Assembly: GCA_027315365.1 (NCBI GenBank)
Contig: DAHUYF010000083.1
Location: 1 to 47,120, forward strand
DNA: 47,120 nt
Reading direction: 5' to 3'
DNA from: Rhodospirillales bacterium
GTDB taxonomy: Bacteria > Pseudomonadota > Alphaproteobacteria > ATCC43930 > CGMCC-115725
Shown one piece after another: positions 1 through 8,537 of this stretch (the stretch's first letter is position 1; every line of letters begins with the position of its first letter). The translations under genes were made by a program, and so were the position numbers. Below the pieces are notes generated by a model. That model was given only the letters and a program-made list of their open reading frames with translations. It did not search any database and was not told where the DNA came from.

Positions 1-1
1 G

Positions 2-124
2 GCGCGCGATTTCACGCACCTGCTCGGCAACCGCAACTGCTATGCTGGCGGCAGTGAATTGCAGGCGAAAGCGATGAGGTTTTTCCTTCCCGCTGCGTCG
101 TGCTCCAGGCCGCTGGTGCGATGA
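2..124 (+). CDS. 3' end of an unidentified CDS (5' end outside window)
   Basis: The second reading frame is open from the window edge to a TGA at 122-124 and encodes about 40 residues ending in SRPLVR. The stop overlaps the ATG at 121 of the next gene as an ATGA, the usual mark of translational coupling, which is the main reason to believe it. I do not recognise the family from this short tail. From its place just upstream of tssH it may be another type VI secretion gene, but that is inference only. Confidence 0.4.
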   Translation, partial: ARDFTHLLGNRNCYAGGSELQAKAMRFFLPAASCSRPLVR

Positions 125-957
125 GCGCAGACGATCCGAAGGCCGCGCCGGCGGGTGGCGCGCGGCCACGTGTCGCCGCCTATCCGCGCATCGCGGCGGC
201 GCTTAGCGTCGGGGTTGCCGCGCACGACCGGCGCAGCGGCGCTTCGCTTCGGTCCGCTACGATCGGCGGCGGTCCGCGCTTCGAGCCCGCGGCGACGAAG
301 GAGCGCCGCGGGCCCGGCGAGCTCGGCCCGATGCGCGACTCCGACCGCCCGCGTCCGCCGCGTCCGCGCCGCCCGCCCGGCCTCCCGGCGGAGGAGTCGG
401 AAGCGGCGTCACCCGCCGGCGCAGCGGCCGCGGCGAGAGGGCGTGAGGGCAATGCCGAAGGGCACCCGGCGCCGGGAGCGGGGATGGTGGGCTTTCCCGG
501 GTTCGGCGTCCATCTCGGCGAGCTCGGCAGCCCGGCGAAGCCGGGAGCCGATGCCGGCTCGAGCGGCGGCTTACCGCCGGCCGGTTTCCTCGGGGCGCGC
601 CTGCGCGCCGTGCCGAGCCTGGTCGATGTCAGCGTCTCGATCGGCGGCGATCCCGGTCGCAGCCGCGGCGCCAGCCGCTGGACGGCGCCGCTGCGCGCGC
701 TGGCGGCCAAACGGTCGAGCCGCGCGGCGACGAGCGGCGCTGCCGCGCCAAGCACGGCGGTGGCGACCCGCTCCGCCGCTCGCGTAGCGGCGGCAGCCGT
801 GCCGGCCGCCGCTCTCCCGGCCGAATTGGCGCCTGCCGACGCGACCGCACCGTCGCGGCCGGGCGGATTACGGCGTGCGACGCGCTATGTCGTCAACGGC
901 ATCCTCGACATCGCCATCCGCCGCTTTCGCGCCGGCAGCCTGCCCGGCCGCGGCTGA
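121..957 (+). CDS. Ala/Pro/Arg-rich, probably disordered protein in T6SS locus
   Basis: A 278-aa protein starting at the ATG that overlaps the previous stop. Most of it is low-complexity Ala, Pro, Arg and Gly with no recognisable domain. The last 25 or so residues (YVVNGILDIAIRRFR region) are the only stretch that looks folded and could form a helix. Codon third positions are mostly G or C, as in the neighbouring real genes, which favours coding. Other frames are also open because of the extreme GC content, so doubt remains. It has no signal peptide. It lies 85 nt upstream of tssH on the same strand and may share its transcript. Function unknown; a T6SS accessory or scaffold role is only a guess from position. 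Confidence 0.45.
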   Translation: MSADDPKAAPAGGARPRVAAYPRIAAALSVGVAAHDRRSGASLRSATIGGGPRFEPAATKERRGPGELGPMRDSDRPRPPRPRRPPGLPAEESEAASPAGAAAAARGREGNAEGHPAPGAGMVGFPGFGVHLGELGSPAKPGADAGSSGGLPPAGFLGARLRAVPSLVDVSVSIGGDPGRSRGASRWTAPLRALAAKRSSRAATSGAAAPSTAVATRSAARVAAAAVPAAALPAELAPADATAPSRPGGLRRATRYVVNGILDIAIRRFRAGSLPGRG

Positions 958-1042
958 AAGCCCGATATTCCATAGGGGCGCCCCAGCCGACATGCTAAGC
1001 TCCGGTACCGCCTGAGTGCCGGGGAACGTTGCCGCCGCCGCC

Positions 1043-3685
1043 ATGTCCGACGTCAAAGCGCTCATCGCCAAGCTCAACCCGGTCTGCAAGCGCGCCCTCG
1101 AAACGGCGGCCGAGCTGTGCCTGGCGCAGACGCATTTTTCGGTCGAGATCGAGCACCTGCTGCTGAAGCTGGTCGAGACACCCGACGGCGATCTCCAGCG
1201 CGTGCTGCGGTATTACGAGATCGATGCCGGCGCCGTCGCCAAACAGATCAACGCGGCGATCGAGAAGCTGAAGCGCGGCAACAGCCGCACGCCCAGCCTG
1301 TCGCCGCATCTGCTGCAGCTCTTCGAGGCAGCCTGGGTGACGAGTTCGCTGCGTCTCGGGCAGCCGACGATCCGCTCGGGCGCGGTACTGCAGGCGCTGC
1401 TCGAGGAGACGGCACTGCGTGGGCTGCTGCTGGAGGCCATACCGCTCCTCGCCACCCTGCCGCGCGGCCGGCTGCTGGAGGATCTGCCGGAGCTCGTGCG
1501 CGGTACCGCCGAGGACCCGCCGGCGCAGGTGGCGTCGAGCGCCCCTGCCGCGCGGGGCGAGAATGCTTCCCCGCGGCAGCAGGCGCTCGACGCCTATACC
1601 ATCGACCTCACCGCCGAAGCCCAGGCCGGCCACATCGATCCCATCATCGGCCGCGACGCCGAGATCCGCCAGATCGTCGACGTCCTGATGCGACGGCGCC
1701 AGAACAACCCGATCCTCACCGGCGAGGCCGGGGTCGGGAAGACGGCGATCGTCGAGGGCTTCGCCCAACGCATCGTGATGGGCGACGTACCGCCGGCGCT
1801 GCGGGCGGTTCAGGTACGCATCCTCGATCTCGGATTGCTGCAGGCGGGTGCCGGTATCCGCGGCGAGTTCGAGAACCGGCTGAAGCAGGTGATCGACGAG
1901 GTCCGCGCCTCGCCGCGACCGATCGTGCTGTTCATCGACGAGGCCCATACCATGATCGGCGCCGGCGGCGCGCCGGGGCAAAGCGACGCCGCCAATCTGC
2001 TGAAGCCGGCACTGGCGCGCGGCGAGCTCCGGACCATCGCCGCTACCACCTGGGCCGAATACAAGAAATACTTCGAGAAGGACCCGGCGCTGGCCCGCCG
2101 CTTCCAGGTGATCAAGGTGGAGGAGCCGAGCGAGGAGGCGGCGATCGCCATGCTGCGTGGCCTGGTGGCGAAGCTCGAGCGCCATCACGGGGTGCGCATC
2201 CTGGAGGAAGCGGTGGGCGAAGCGGTGCGCCTGTCGCATCGCTACATCGCTGGCCGCCAGCTGCCGGACAAGGCGGTGAGCCTGCTCGATACCGCAGCAG
2301 CTCGCGTCGCCATCGCCCAGGCCAGCCAGCCGCCGGCGCTGCAGGACGCGATCCGACGCTGCGAGGCGCTGGCGGCGGAGATAGCGCTGCTGGAGCGCGA
2401 GAAGATCGCCGGGCGCGACCACGCCGAGCGCATCGACCGGCTTCTGGAGGAGCAGGCGCATTGCGAGGAGGCGCGCCATCGCCTCGCCGCGCGCTGGGAG
2501 CAGGAACGCGCGACGGTGCGGCGCATCGCCGAGCTCGAGCGCGAGATCGAAGGTGCTGCTCCCGGCAAGGATATTGCCCGGCTGCTGGTCGCCCTGGGCG
2601 GCGTGCGGCTCGAGCTGGAGGCGATCCAGGAGGGGGACGCGATGGTGCCGGCGCATGTCGACACCCGCGTCATCGCCGAGGTGGTTTCCGGCTGGACCGG
2701 CATTCCCGTCGGCAAGATGCTGAGCGACCGCATCGCGACGGTGCGCAATCTCAAGGCGCGGATGATGGAGCGCGTCGTCGGCCAGGAGGCCGCACTCGAC
2801 ATCATCTGCCGGCGCATGCAGACCTATCATGCCGATCTCGGCGAGCCCGGCAAGCCCACCGGCGTGTTCCTGCTGGTCGGCCCGAGCGGCGTCGGCAAGA
2901 CCGAGACGGCGATCACGCTCGCCGATCTGCTTTATGGCGGCGAGCGCACCATGATCACCGTCAACATGTCGGAATACCAGGAGGCGCATTCCGTCTCCGG
3001 CCTCAAGGGTGCGCCGCCGGGCTACGTCGGTTACGGCAAAGGCGGCGTGCTGACCGAGGCGGTGCGCCGCAATCCCTACGCCGTCGTGCTGCTCGACGAA
3101 ATCGAGAAGGCGCATCCCGACGTGCTCGAACTCTTCTATCAGGTCTTCGACAAAGGCGTGCTCGAGGACAGCGAGGGCCAGGCTGTCAATTTCAAGAACG
3201 CCACCATCCTGCTCACCAGCAATATCGGCGCCGACACCATCATCGACATGGCGCGCGCCAGCCGCGGCGCGCTCGACGCCGAAGAGACCGTCGCGGCAAT
3301 CCGGCCGGAGCTGGTGCGGCATTTCAAGCCGGCGTTTCTCGGCCGCCTTGTCGTCGTCCCCTATCTGCCGCTCGGCGACGACCAGATCGAGGAGATCGTG
3401 CGCCTGAAGCTGCGGCGGGTGCAGGAGCGATTCTGGGACACCTATCGTGCCGAGCTCACCTGCTCGCCCGAGGTCGTCGGCGCGATCGCCGCGCGCTGCG
3501 GCGAGATCGACACCGGCGCGCGCGCCATCGACAATCTTCTGACCAACACGCTGCTGCCGGAACTTTCCGGCGAGATCCTGGCCCGCGTCACCGAAGGCGG
3601 CGCCTTCGAGATCGTGCATATCGACCTCGACGGCAAGGGCGGCCTGCGCTTCCTCTTCGACGAGCCTGTGCTCGCGGCGCGGTGA
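1043..3685 (+). CDS. tssH: TssH/ClpV, type VI secretion AAA+ ATPase
   Basis: An 880-aa Hsp100-type unfoldase that disassembles the contracted TssB/TssC sheath so the T6SS can fire again; it acts in the cytoplasm as a hexamer. A Clp N-domain (about residues 1-150) is followed by AAA domain 1, with Walker A GEAGVGKT at about 227-234 and Walker B VLFIDEAH at about 295-302. Next come a coiled-coil middle region (about 400-500) and AAA domain 2, with Walker A GPSGVGKT at about 613-620 and Walker [12 protein letters not shown] from about 681. The short C-terminus and divergent N-domain fit ClpV rather than ClpB, and the next gene, vgrG, starts one base after the stop. I chose the ATG at 1043 ([12 protein letters not shown]), which begins like ClpV proteins, over an in-frame GTG at 1016. 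Confidence 0.95.
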   Translation: MSDVKALIAKLNPVCKRALETAAELCLAQTHFSVEIEHLLLKLVETPDGDLQRVLRYYEIDAGAVAKQINAAIEKLKRGNSRTPSLSPHLLQLFEAAWVTSSLRLGQPTIRSGAVLQALLEETALRGLLLEAIPLLATLPRGRLLEDLPELVRGTAEDPPAQVASSAPAARGENASPRQQALDAYTIDLTAEAQAGHIDPIIGRDAEIRQIVDVLMRRRQNNPILTGEAGVGKTAIVEGFAQRIVMGDVPPALRAVQVRILDLGLLQAGAGIRGEFENRLKQVIDEVRASPRPIVLFIDEAHTMIGAGGAPGQSDAANLLKPALARGELRTIAATTWAEYKKYFEKDPALARRFQVIKVEEPSEEAAIAMLRGLVAKLERHHGVRILEEAVGEAVRLSHRYIAGRQLPDKAVSLLDTAAARVAIAQASQPPALQDAIRRCEALAAEIALLEREKIAGRDHAERIDRLLEEQAHCEEARHRLAARWEQERATVRRIAELEREIEGAAPGKDIARLLVALGGVRLELEAIQEGDAMVPAHVDTRVIAEVVSGWTGIPVGKMLSDRIATVRNLKARMMERVVGQEAALDIICRRMQTYHADLGEPGKPTGVFLLVGPSGVGKTETAITLADLLYGGERTMITVNMSEYQEAHSVSGLKGAPPGYVGYGKGGVLTEAVRRNPYAVVLLDEIEKAHPDVLELFYQVFDKGVLEDSEGQAVNFKNATILLTSNIGADTIIDMARASRGALDAEETVAAIRPELVRHFKPAFLGRLVVVPYLPLGDDQIEEIVRLKLRRVQERFWDTYRAELTCSPEVVGAIAARCGEIDTGARAIDNLLTNTLLPELSGEILARVTEGGAFEIVHIDLDGKGGLRFLFDEPVLAAR

Positions 3686-3686
3686 A

Positions 3687-5681
3687 ATGAGCGTTCTCGG
3701 CTATACGCAGACCGGCTACGCCTTCACCGTCACCACGCCGCTCGGCGCGGACATGCTGCTGCTGCAGTCCTTCGAGGGCGAGGAGCGTCTTTCGGCGCTG
3801 TTCGAGTTCCGCCTCGACATGGAATCCGAGCATGGCGATCTCGACTTCACCCAGGTGGTTGGCCAGCCGGTCACCGTCACCGGCACCGACAAGGACGGCA
3901 ACAAGCGCTATTTCAGCGGCATCGTCGCGCGCATGGTGCAGAGCGGGCTCAGCTACCGCTTCGATCTGCGGCCCAAGCTGTGGGAGCTGACGCTCGCCTC
4001 CGACAACCGCATCTTCCAGAGCAAGTCGGTACCCGACATCGTCAAGCAGGTGCTGCAGGAGCAGGGCGTCACCGACGTCCAGGATTCGCTCACCGGCACC
4101 TACAGCCAGCGCGACTACTGCGTGCAATATCGCGAGACCTGCTTCGACTTCATCTCGCGGCTGATGGAGGAAGAGGGTATCTTCTATTTCTTCCAGCATG
4201 CCGACGGCAAGCACACGCTGGTGCTCGCCGACGACGCCAGCGCCTTCCAGCCCTGCGCCAACCTTGCCTCCGTCGCCTTCAAGCCGGAAACCGCCAAGGC
4301 CTGGGAGGAGCAGGATCTCGTCACCAGCCTGAGCCTCGAGGCAGCCGTCGTCACCGGCAAATACCAGACCGAAGACTTCAATTTCGAGACGCCGGCGACG
4401 CAGCTGCTGTCGACCACCACCGGCGCCGGCAGCACGCTCCAGGTCTACGAATATCCCGGACTCTACCAGAGCAAGGACGAGGGCGACGCCTACGGCAAGA
4501 AGCGCCTCGACGCGATGGAAGTGGCGGCGCGCCTGATCAGCGGCGAAAGCACCTGCCGCACCTTCTGCGCCGGCTACACCTTCACCCTGACCGGCCATCC
4601 GCGCAGCGATGTCAACGATACCTATGTGCTGCATCGGGTCGGCCATTCCGGCGGGCGGCGACACTACCGCAACAGCTTCCTCGCCTTTCCCTCCAGCGCC
4701 AGCTTCCGGCCGCCGCGGGCGACGCCGAAGCCGCGCATCTACGGCACCCAGACCGCGATCGTCACAGGCAAGTCGGGCGAGGAGATCTGGACCGATCAAT
4801 ACGGCCGCATCAAGGTGCAATTCCATTGGGACCAGCTCGGCCAGAACGACGAGAACAGCTCCTGCTGGATCCGCGTGGCGCAGGGCTGGGCCGGCAAGAA
4901 TTGGGGTGCCCTTTTCCTGCCGCGCATCGGCCAGGAGGTCGTGGTGAGCTTCCTCGACGGCGATCCCGACCGGCCGCTGGTCACCGGCGCGGTCTATAAC
5001 GGCCAACAGCCGGTGCCCTATACGCTGCCCGACGAGCAGACCAAGAGCACGGTCAAGAGCAACTCGTCGAAAGGCGGCGGCGGCTTCAACGAAATCCGCC
5101 TCGAGGACAAGGCGGGCAGCGAGGAGTTCTACCTTCATGCCCAGAAGGACATGAAGATCGACGTGCTCAACGACCAGACCACCGCCATCACCAACAACCG
5201 CACCGTCACCGTCCAGGAAAAGGACGACAGCCTGACGGTATCGAAGGGCAACCGGTCGGTGACCGTGAGCCAGGGCAACGAGATGCTGACCGTGAGCCAG
5301 GGCGACCGCACCATCGCGGTGAGCCAGGGCAAGGAGACGCACAGCGTGCAGAGCACGCGCGATGTCACCGTCACCGGCAACGAGACCCATACCAACAAGG
5401 CCGATTTCACCCAGACCGTCAGCGGCAACTATACGCTCAAGGTCACCGGGACGCTGACCATCCAGGCGACCGGCGACCTCACCCTCAAGACCGATGGTGC
5501 GCTCACGGTGCAGTCCGGCACCTCGCTGACGGTGAAATCGGGCACCGACCTCGCCGCCAGTTCCGGCACCGCCCTCAGTCTCAGCGGCGGCACCACCATG
5601 GAGATCAAGGGCAGCGCCTCGGGCACCGTCGATGGCGGCGGCATGCTGACGGTGAAGGGCGGCATGGTGAAGATCAATTGA
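3687..5681 (+). CDS. vgrG: VgrG/TssI, type VI secretion spike protein
   Basis: A 664-aa trimeric spike at the tip of the Hcp tube, related to phage gp27/gp5. The N-terminal half is the gp27-like hub (for example the FISRLMEEEGIFYFF motif at about residues 155-170). Around 350-450 lies the gp5-like OB-fold, with WTDQYGRIKVQFHWD and the CWIRVAQ.WAG pattern typical of VgrG. After about residue 470 comes a long beta-helix. Residues about 518-553 contain near-identical nine-residue units (VSKGNRSVT, VSQGNEMLT, VSQGDRTIA, VSQGKETHS), then further beta-strand repeats to the end. There is no separate C-terminal enzyme domain, so this is a structural VgrG that would carry cargo through the downstream tip protein. 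Translation is tightly linked to tssH (1-nt gap). Confidence 0.95.
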   Translation: MSVLGYTQTGYAFTVTTPLGADMLLLQSFEGEERLSALFEFRLDMESEHGDLDFTQVVGQPVTVTGTDKDGNKRYFSGIVARMVQSGLSYRFDLRPKLWELTLASDNRIFQSKSVPDIVKQVLQEQGVTDVQDSLTGTYSQRDYCVQYRETCFDFISRLMEEEGIFYFFQHADGKHTLVLADDASAFQPCANLASVAFKPETAKAWEEQDLVTSLSLEAAVVTGKYQTEDFNFETPATQLLSTTTGAGSTLQVYEYPGLYQSKDEGDAYGKKRLDAMEVAARLISGESTCRTFCAGYTFTLTGHPRSDVNDTYVLHRVGHSGGRRHYRNSFLAFPSSASFRPPRATPKPRIYGTQTAIVTGKSGEEIWTDQYGRIKVQFHWDQLGQNDENSSCWIRVAQGWAGKNWGALFLPRIGQEVVVSFLDGDPDRPLVTGAVYNGQQPVPYTLPDEQTKSTVKSNSSKGGGGFNEIRLEDKAGSEEFYLHAQKDMKIDVLNDQTTAITNNRTVTVQEKDDSLTVSKGNRSVTVSQGNEMLTVSQGDRTIAVSQGKETHSVQSTRDVTVTGNETHTNKADFTQTVSGNYTLKVTGTLTIQATGDLTLKTDGALTVQSGTSLTVKSGTDLAASSGTALSLSGGTTMEIKGSASGTVDGGGMLTVKGGMVKIN

Positions 5682-5688
5682 GGCGGCG

Positions 5689-6375
5689 ATGAGCGCGGAC
5701 AACGGCAGCGCCCCGGCCGGGGCGGTCAGGGTGACGCGGACGGCCGAGGGCGGGGCGGTGGCTTCCGAGGCGCAGATGAGCGGCGGCGTGCTGTCGGGAC
5801 CGGCGGTGAGCTATCACGCGAACGGCGCCACCGCCGAAACGGCGACGTTCAAGGACGGCAAGCTCGACGGCGAGCGGGTGGAGTACGATCCCGCCGGGCG
5901 GGTGGTCGCGCGGATGTCATTTCGCGACGGCGTGCTCGACGGGCCGATGATCGTCTATGCCGACGGCCGGAAGCTCGCCGAAATGCCCTATGTGAACGGC
6001 GTCCTCGACGGCGAGATGAAGAGCTATGACCCGGCCGAACGGCTGCAAAGCATCGCGCCCTACCGGCAAGGCAAGCTCGAGGGGGTGATGCAGGTCTTCC
6101 ATCCCGGCGGTGCCAAGCTGCGCGAGGCGCCCTACAAGGCGGGGCTGCTCGAGGGCGAGGCGATCGATTACTGGGAGAGCGGCGCCGTGCGCCAGCGCGC
6201 GCACTGGCACGGCAATCTGCTCGACGGCGCGCTCACCACCTATCACGAGAGCGGCGCCGTCAACGAGCAGGCGGTCTATGCTCAGGGCAAGCTGGTGTCG
6301 CGCGACCAGGCGGCGCAGCCGGCGGCGGAGAAGCCGCCGAAGCGAAGCTGGATCGACAAGGCGTTTGGCGGCTGA
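5689..6375 (+). CDS. MORN-variant repeat protein (YwqK-type) linked to VgrG
   Basis: A 228-aa soluble protein made of about seven repeats of roughly 24 residues, each built around G-(K/V/L)-L-(D/E)-G and a later Y...G or Y...A turn (for example GKLDGERVEYDPAGRV and GVLDGEMKSYDPAERL). This is the MORN_2 pattern found in proteins often annotated as YwqK-family antitoxins. It has no signal peptide and ends in a basic Pro/Lys tail. It starts 7 nt after vgrG and precedes the PAAR-like gene. Two readings are reasonable: an immunity or chaperone partner for a cargo encoded here, or a structural adaptor between VgrG and cargo. The sequence does not choose between them. Confidence 0.8.
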   Translation: MSADNGSAPAGAVRVTRTAEGGAVASEAQMSGGVLSGPAVSYHANGATAETATFKDGKLDGERVEYDPAGRVVARMSFRDGVLDGPMIVYADGRKLAEMPYVNGVLDGEMKSYDPAERLQSIAPYRQGKLEGVMQVFHPGGAKLREAPYKAGLLEGEAIDYWESGAVRQRAHWHGNLLDGALTTYHESGAVNEQAVYAQGKLVSRDQAAQPAAEKPPKRSWIDKAFGG

Positions 6376-6393
6376 AGCGGAGGAGGGCGGAGC

Positions 6394-6783
6394 ATGGGGC
6401 TTCAGGTCGTGGCGGGGGCGCTGTTGCAATGCAGCTTCGGCGCGGCGCCGAGTTCGCTCAACGTCTTGCCGGCCAATCTCACCAATGCCGGCGGCCCGCC
6501 GGCGGCGAACATCATGGACTATGCGCCGATGGTTAACATCATGCCGTTCGGCATGTGCAACAGCATCGCCAACCCGACCGTGGCGGCGGCAACGGCGGCG
6601 GCGCTGGGCGTGCTGACGCCGATGCCCTGCATCCCCAATACCGTGGCTCCCTGGGCTCCGGGCTCGCCGACGGTGATGATCGCCAACCTGCCGGCGCTCA
6701 ACGACGGCTCTACCTGCATGTGCGCCTGGGCCGGGGTCATCAAGATCAACATGGCGGGACAGGCCACGGTGCAGATCGCGTGA
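6394..6783 (+). CDS. DUF4280 PAAR-like spike-tip protein
   Basis: A 129-aa protein with the opening typical of DUF4280 (V..GALLQCSFG.APSSLNVLP) and a Gly/Pro/Ala-rich middle. Cysteines lie at about 13, 55, 79, 108 and 110, and CMCAW.GVIKI near the end. DUF4280 proteins are treated as PAAR-like and are expected to cap the VgrG spike and carry or recruit effectors. Location directly behind vgrG and the MORN gene supports this. The Cys residues could bind a metal, as in PAAR tips. No effector domain is fused, so cargo must be a separate protein. A strong GGAGGAGG ribosome site lies about 10 nt before the ATG. Confidence 0.8.
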   Translation: MGLQVVAGALLQCSFGAAPSSLNVLPANLTNAGGPPAANIMDYAPMVNIMPFGMCNSIANPTVAAATAAALGVLTPMPCIPNTVAPWAPGSPTVMIANLPALNDGSTCMCAWAGVIKINMAGQATVQIA

Positions 6784-6861
6784 GCGCGCTTGAAGCGGTC
6801 AAGACAAAATTATAGAAGAAGACCGAGGGTTGTCCGCGTCGGGGTTGCGCGCGAGGAGCCA

Positions 6862-7611
6862 GTGAGCAAGCCATTTGCCCCACCATTGCGGCCGAGCGGC
6901 AAACCCGCGGCTGGCGCGGCGCCGCCGCGGCCCAGGCCGGGTTCGCCGCCGCCCCGGAGCTTTGCCGGCGCATCGCCCGTCCGCGTCGCACCGCCGCCGA
7001 TGGCGAGCCCAGCCGTGCCGGCGGGAACGGCGCAGCGCTTCGCCAGCTTCAGCAACCGCACCGCCGCCGATCTCGGGCGCAAGGCGCCGCCCGGCGACGA
7101 GCTGGTGGCGCTGGGCAATGACGGCTTCGGCGCCAAGAGCGCGCAGCGCGGCGTGATCAGCCGGCCCGACGGCACCTATAACTTCGTCCGCACGCAGGGC
7201 GTGCGGCGCATGGATCAGCGCACCTTGATCTCGGCCAAGGCCGGCCACGCCCAGCTGTCGCAGGGCCGGCCGGTGATCTATGCCGGGACGGTTCGCTTCA
7301 ACGCCGGCGCGCTCGACTGGTGGAGCAATTATTCCGGCCACTTCCAGCCGATTGCCGCCTTCCATCGCCAGGCCCAGCTCCCCGACGACAAGTTCGTTCC
7401 CTGGCAGAAATTGCAGCTCGGCGGCACCGCCATGCAGCGCGGCATGTTCCGCGACCGCCGTCCGGCGGCGGCCGGGGCGGAGCCGGAGGAGAAGATCGAG
7501 CGCGCTCCGGCGGAGACACGCGCCGCTGCGTCCGCGCGCACCGAGAAACCAGCCACTCCGTCCGGCGGTGCGGCGCGCGGCGCGGGGCCGCCGGGGAAGA
7601 CGGGCGGCTGA
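6862..7611 (+). CDS. Pro-rich protein with a W-SNYSGHF-P core, candidate T6SS cargo
   Basis: About 249 aa from a GTG at 6862, chosen because GAGGAG sits about 5 nt upstream; an in-frame TTG at 6790 would add 24 Arg-rich residues but lacks a ribosome site. Residues 1-55 are a Pro/Ala/Arg tract. A folded core (about 75-200) contains DELVALGNDGFGAKS, GVISRPDGTYNFVRTQG, GRPVIYAGTVRFN and WWSNYSGHFQP; the tail is low-complexity. An aromatic-N-x-SGHY/F-x-P element occurs near the ends of various secreted and polymorphic-toxin-like proteins as I recall them, but I cannot assign a fold or activity. It follows the PAAR-like gene after a less GC-rich 78-nt gap, so cargo/effector is the favoured inference. 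No signal peptide. Confidence 0.6.
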   Translation: MSKPFAPPLRPSGKPAAGAAPPRPRPGSPPPRSFAGASPVRVAPPPMASPAVPAGTAQRFASFSNRTAADLGRKAPPGDELVALGNDGFGAKSAQRGVISRPDGTYNFVRTQGVRRMDQRTLISAKAGHAQLSQGRPVIYAGTVRFNAGALDWWSNYSGHFQPIAAFHRQAQLPDDKFVPWQKLQLGGTAMQRGMFRDRRPAAAGAEPEEKIERAPAETRAAASARTEKPATPSGGAARGAGPPGKTGG

Positions 7612-7669
7612 GACGCCGGCAAAGAACCGGTGCGCAAGGGCAGGGAAGAGAAGAGAGGGGATTCTGGCC

Positions 7670-8470
7670 ATGGCTCTGACACCGCGACAGGCAGCGACCG
7701 TGTTTTTCGGCACGGCGCTGTTCGGCGTTCTCACCTTCACCTCGGGGCTGATGATCGGGGTCGGCATGAGCATCGTGCCGACGCCGCGCGGGATGCCGGC
7801 GAGCCTCGCCAAGCAGCCTGCCGGCCCCGGCGCCAAGCCGCCGCAGGTCGCCGGCGCAGCACCGGTGGCGGCAGCGTCGCCCGCAGCCGCCGGCGCGTCA
7901 GTGATGCTGCCGATGCCCCCGGTTGGGGGGATCGGGCCCGCCGATGCCAAGACCGCAACGCCGGCGCAGACCGCCGCTGCTGGCGCAACGGTCCCGGCCG
8001 CGGCGGCAGCAGGGGCCGCGCCGCCCGCGCCACTGCCGGTCAAGGATTTCCGCGTCGGCCTGCCGCCGGAGATCGGCCCTGCCTCGCCCTTGCGGGGTCG
8101 GATGGTCGATGCGGCGCTGGCCGCGCCGCGCTCGCTCGTCATCGAGCCGGCCGCCTCCGCCGCGCCTGCACCGGCAGCCCGGCCCACCGGTCCGGCGGCC
8201 CCCACCGAGGTCGCGCCACCTTTCCTGTTCTCGGTCCAGGTCGGCAGCTTCCTGGTCAAAGGCAATGCCGACCGCCTCGCCGAGGAGCTGGGCAAGCACG
8301 GCTATGACGCACGCGTGCTACAGCTCGCGGCCAGCCCGGGCGAGCCGGCATGGTATCCGGTGGTGCTGGCGCCGGTCGGCGACGTCGCCGCAGTGACGCG
8401 GCTGGCGCAGGAATTCACCGCCAGCGAAGGTCGCCGCGCCGAGGTCGTATCCTGGCTGGCGGCGAAATAA
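7670..8470 (+). CDS. Membrane-anchored SPOR-domain protein
   Basis: A 266-aa protein with one N-terminal transmembrane helix (about residues 9-34), a long Ala/Pro-rich linker (about 40-180) and a C-terminal SPOR domain (FLFSVQVGSFLVKGNADRLA followed by a WYPVVL..VGDVAAV segment). SPOR domains bind denuded septal peptidoglycan, and the layout matches FtsN/DedD-like or other cell-wall-binding inner-membrane proteins facing the periplasm. The ATG at 7670 has an AGAGGGG site about 9 nt upstream. It lies 58 nt after the candidate cargo gene on the same strand. It may belong to the T6SS transcript as a wall-anchoring factor, or be an unrelated neighbour; the sequence does not decide. Confidence 0.75.
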   Translation: MALTPRQAATVFFGTALFGVLTFTSGLMIGVGMSIVPTPRGMPASLAKQPAGPGAKPPQVAGAAPVAAASPAAAGASVMLPMPPVGGIGPADAKTATPAQTAAAGATVPAAAAAGAAPPAPLPVKDFRVGLPPEIGPASPLRGRMVDAALAAPRSLVIEPAASAAPAPAARPTGPAAPTEVAPPFLFSVQVGSFLVKGNADRLAEELGKHGYDARVLQLAASPGEPAWYPVVLAPVGDVAAVTRLAQEFTASEGRRAEVVSWLAAK

Positions 8471-8537
8471 CCGGGTCGCTCAGACGGTCGGCGCTGGCGA
8501 CGCGCTGCCCGCTCCCGGCCGAGCTTGGCGCATCACG

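Noticed and set aside
995-3619. Very long minus-strand open frame opposite tssH
   Set aside because: Antisense shadow of a GC-rich coding gene; it reads as His/Arg/Asp-rich nonsense without motifs. The same applies to long frames opposite vgrG (3588-5702), the pentapeptide gene (10439-11770) and gyrA (25672-27276).
6784-6861. AT-richer gap before the candidate cargo gene as an insertion-sequence scar
   Set aside because: No terminal inverted repeats or target duplication; it more likely holds a promoter or leader for the 6862 gene.
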